Program-made: the position numbers and the translations under genes
Notes under the pieces: generated by a model
Seen by the model: the letters and a program-made list of their open reading frames with translations, nothing else
Told to the model about the DNA's origin: nothing
Database searches by the model: none
Shown here: piece by piece, positions 14,268 to 15,576 of the stretch
Layout of the letters: each line of letters begins with the position of its first letter
Numbering within the stretch: the stretch's first letter is position 1
Assembly (NCBI GenBank): GCA_049318625.1
Contig: JBMOGA010000077.1
Span: 1 to 15,576 of the forward strand
Length of the DNA stretch: 15,576 nt
Source: JBMOGA01 sp049318625
GTDB taxonomy: Bacteria; Pseudomonadota; Alphaproteobacteria; Rhizobiales; Hyphomicrobiaceae
Direction of reading: 5' to 3'

Positions 14268-14382
14268 ACGGTGCGCCGGCCGCGCTTGGCGTGCCACTTC
14301 ACCTCTTGCCAAGGCTCGGCCTGACCTGCGCGGCTGCTCCTTGCGACCGGCAACCAACGCCTCAGTGGAGCAGCGAACGGCC

Positions 14383-15111
14383 ATGACCCCCTTGCGACGC
14401 CTGCGCCTCGGCGATCTCGACCTCTCGATCAACGACCCCTTCGAGCGCGATATCGAATACATCTACAACGAGATCTTCCTCGGCAACGTCTACGAGCATC
14501 CGCAGATCCGGTTGCCGGAGCGGCCCACCATCATCGATGTCGGCGCCAACGTCGGCCTGTTCACGATCTGGGCGGCCCGCCGTCATGCGCCGCGCACGAT
14601 CCTCTCCTACGAAGCGAGCCCCACGACCTACGAATGCCTGGCCGACAACGTCGCGCGCCATGTCGGCGCCGAGGCGACGGCGGCGACCTGTTTCAATCTG
14701 GCAGTGTCGTTCGAGGCCGGTCGCGAGCTGATCCTGAACCAGCCGCCGTGGAACTCGGGCCTCAGCACCATCCTCGACGGCAAGACGCTGCCGTGGGTCG
14801 ACGAGCTGCGCGACAAGGGCGAGCTGCGGACCCACAAGGTGGCGAGCACGACCGTCTCCCACGAGATGGCCCGGCACGGCTTGGCGACCGTCGACCTCCT
14901 CAAGATCGACGTCGAGGGCTACTTCATGGAGGTGCTGGACGGCATCGCGCCGGCCGATCTGGCCCGGGTCGGCAACATCGTGCTGGAGGCGGAAGACACC
15001 GAGGCGCTGGGGCAGACCGCCGGATCCATCTGCGCCCTGCTGCGCGACAAGGGCTTCAGCACCGAGGCCAAGGATGCCGCTCAGATCATGATCTACGCCT
15101 GGCGCGACTGA
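14383..15111 (+). CDS. FkbM family methyltransferase (third of three)
   Basis: This 242-residue protein has SAM motif I IIDVGANVGLF (50-60), the acidic motif SYEASP (75-80) and LLKIDVEGYFMEVL with Lys174-Ile-Asp176-Val-Glu178-Gly179. It is an FkbM-type SAM-dependent methyltransferase with unknown acceptor. The start is ATG 14383; GGAG (14367-14370) is a rather distant ribosome site. The frame is open further upstream, but there the residues are not family-like. It is the paralogue of the minus-strand gene at 8658-9377: the same length, motif spacing, N-terminal DLDL...DP.ERD..YIY.EIF block and C-terminal IYAWR. The two differ most in the stretch between the YEASP motif and the DVEG motif, which may shape the acceptor site. 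It seems to be a single-gene unit beside decayed transporter genes. Confidence 0.93.
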   Translation: MTPLRRLRLGDLDLSINDPFERDIEYIYNEIFLGNVYEHPQIRLPERPTIIDVGANVGLFTIWAARRHAPRTILSYEASPTTYECLADNVARHVGAEATAATCFNLAVSFEAGRELILNQPPWNSGLSTILDGKTLPWVDELRDKGELRTHKVASTTVSHEMARHGLATVDLLKIDVEGYFMEVLDGIAPADLARVGNIVLEAEDTEALGQTAGSICALLRDKGFSTEAKDAAQIMIYAWRD

Positions 15112-15307
15112 TCGGCCGGCGTGCCGGGTTGAACGCCCGGAGTGTCGCGCTCCGTCTTGCGAACACAGCGTGTGGTGTGGCGCGGCGCCCACGGCCGCGG
15201 CCGCATCCCGTGTGCCATAAGGGCGCCGGGATTCGTTTCAGGACAGAACGTGGATCGAGGTCCATCGGCATCGGCCGGTACCGCGATCCAGAGGACAGCG
15301 CGCGCGC

Positions 15308-15576
15308 ATGATTCGTATCGACAACATAAGCAAGCAGAACGGCCACCAGATCCTGTTCATCGAGGCATCGGCGGCGCTCAACCGGGGCGAGAAGATCGGT
15401 CTTGTCGGGCCGAATGGTGCCGGCAAGACGACGCTGTTCCGGATGATCACCGGTGCGGAGGCGCCGGACGAAGGCCAGGTCGGCGTCGATCGCGGGGTCA
15501 CCATCGGGTACTTCAGCCAGGACGTCGGCGAGATGGCGGGGCGCAGCGCCGTCGCCGAGGTGATGGACGGCGTCGG
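15308..15576 (+). CDS. ABC-F family ATPase, N-terminal part (3' end outside window)
   Basis: The 89 visible residues start with the nucleotide-binding domain MIRIDNISKQNGHQILF. Walker A GPNGAGKTT starts at Gly34 (Lys40), then LFRMITGAEAPDEGQV and VTIGYFSQDVGEM. The FSQ Q-loop and the pattern without membrane segments are typical of ABC-F proteins (Uup/EttA/YheS group). These have two fused ATPase domains of about 540-650 residues in total and act on ribosomes, not in transport. The start is ATG 15308, with GAGGA at 15291-15295. The gene runs off the right edge, so the linker and second domain cannot be judged and no subgroup symbol is given. The 196-base gap before it holds no gene that I can support. 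Confidence 0.88.
   Translation, partial: MIRIDNISKQNGHQILFIEASAALNRGEKIGLVGPNGAGKTTLFRMITGAEAPDEGQVGVDRGVTIGYFSQDVGEMAGRSAVAEVMDGV

Overview
The window is GC-rich throughout, with GC-biased third codon positions, Shine-Dalgarno-led genes and little space between genes. Gene content and sequence style suggest an alphaproteobacterium (Rhodospirillales or Reyranella/Bradyrhizobium-like). That is an impression from the protein sequences, not a database match. No rRNA, tRNA, CRISPR array, transposase, integrase or phage gene was seen.

Left part (1-6079, all + strand): a catabolic and uptake neighbourhood. It holds the C-terminal part of an M20 carboxypeptidase G2-like amidohydrolase, a D-2-hydroxyacid dehydrogenase, a class III (CaiB/BaiF) CoA-transferase, a crotonase-family protein lacking both standard catalytic glutamates, a GntR/FCD regulator and an ABC transporter ATPase. 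The last four are tightly packed: a Shine-Dalgarno overlaps one stop codon and there is one ATGA overlap. A palindrome upstream of the CoA-transferase is a plausible operator for the GntR protein. The ATPase is cut just after its H-loop and continues, out of frame, into the C-terminal two thirds of a short-chain dehydrogenase (SDR). This looks like a deletion that removed the ATPase end, any genes between, and the SDR nucleotide-binding half.

Middle part (6105-9900): a Tat-exported metallo-beta-lactamase-fold hydrolase on the minus strand with its own intrinsic terminator, an FkbM-type methyltransferase (+), a small exported LprI/DUF1311-like protein (-), a second FkbM methyltransferase (-) and a 71-residue unknown protein (+).

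Right part (10082-15576): two overlapping Gfo/Idh/MocA sugar or polyol dehydrogenases (+), a 66-residue unknown protein (+), then a zone of transporter decay. In that zone a + strand permease 3' fragment, an intact-looking substrate-binding protein without signal peptide (-) and a second permease 3' fragment of another ABC family (-) lie side by side. A third FkbM methyltransferase follows, a paralogue of the second in opposite orientation, and then the start of an ABC-F ATPase that runs off the right edge.

No clearly new multi-gene defence or mobile system was found. The most unusual signals are the ATPase/SDR deletion chimera, the scattered ABC transporter remnants, the crotonase and SDR homologues without standard catalytic residues, and the three FkbM genes within 8 kb, two of them forming inverted homologous segments.
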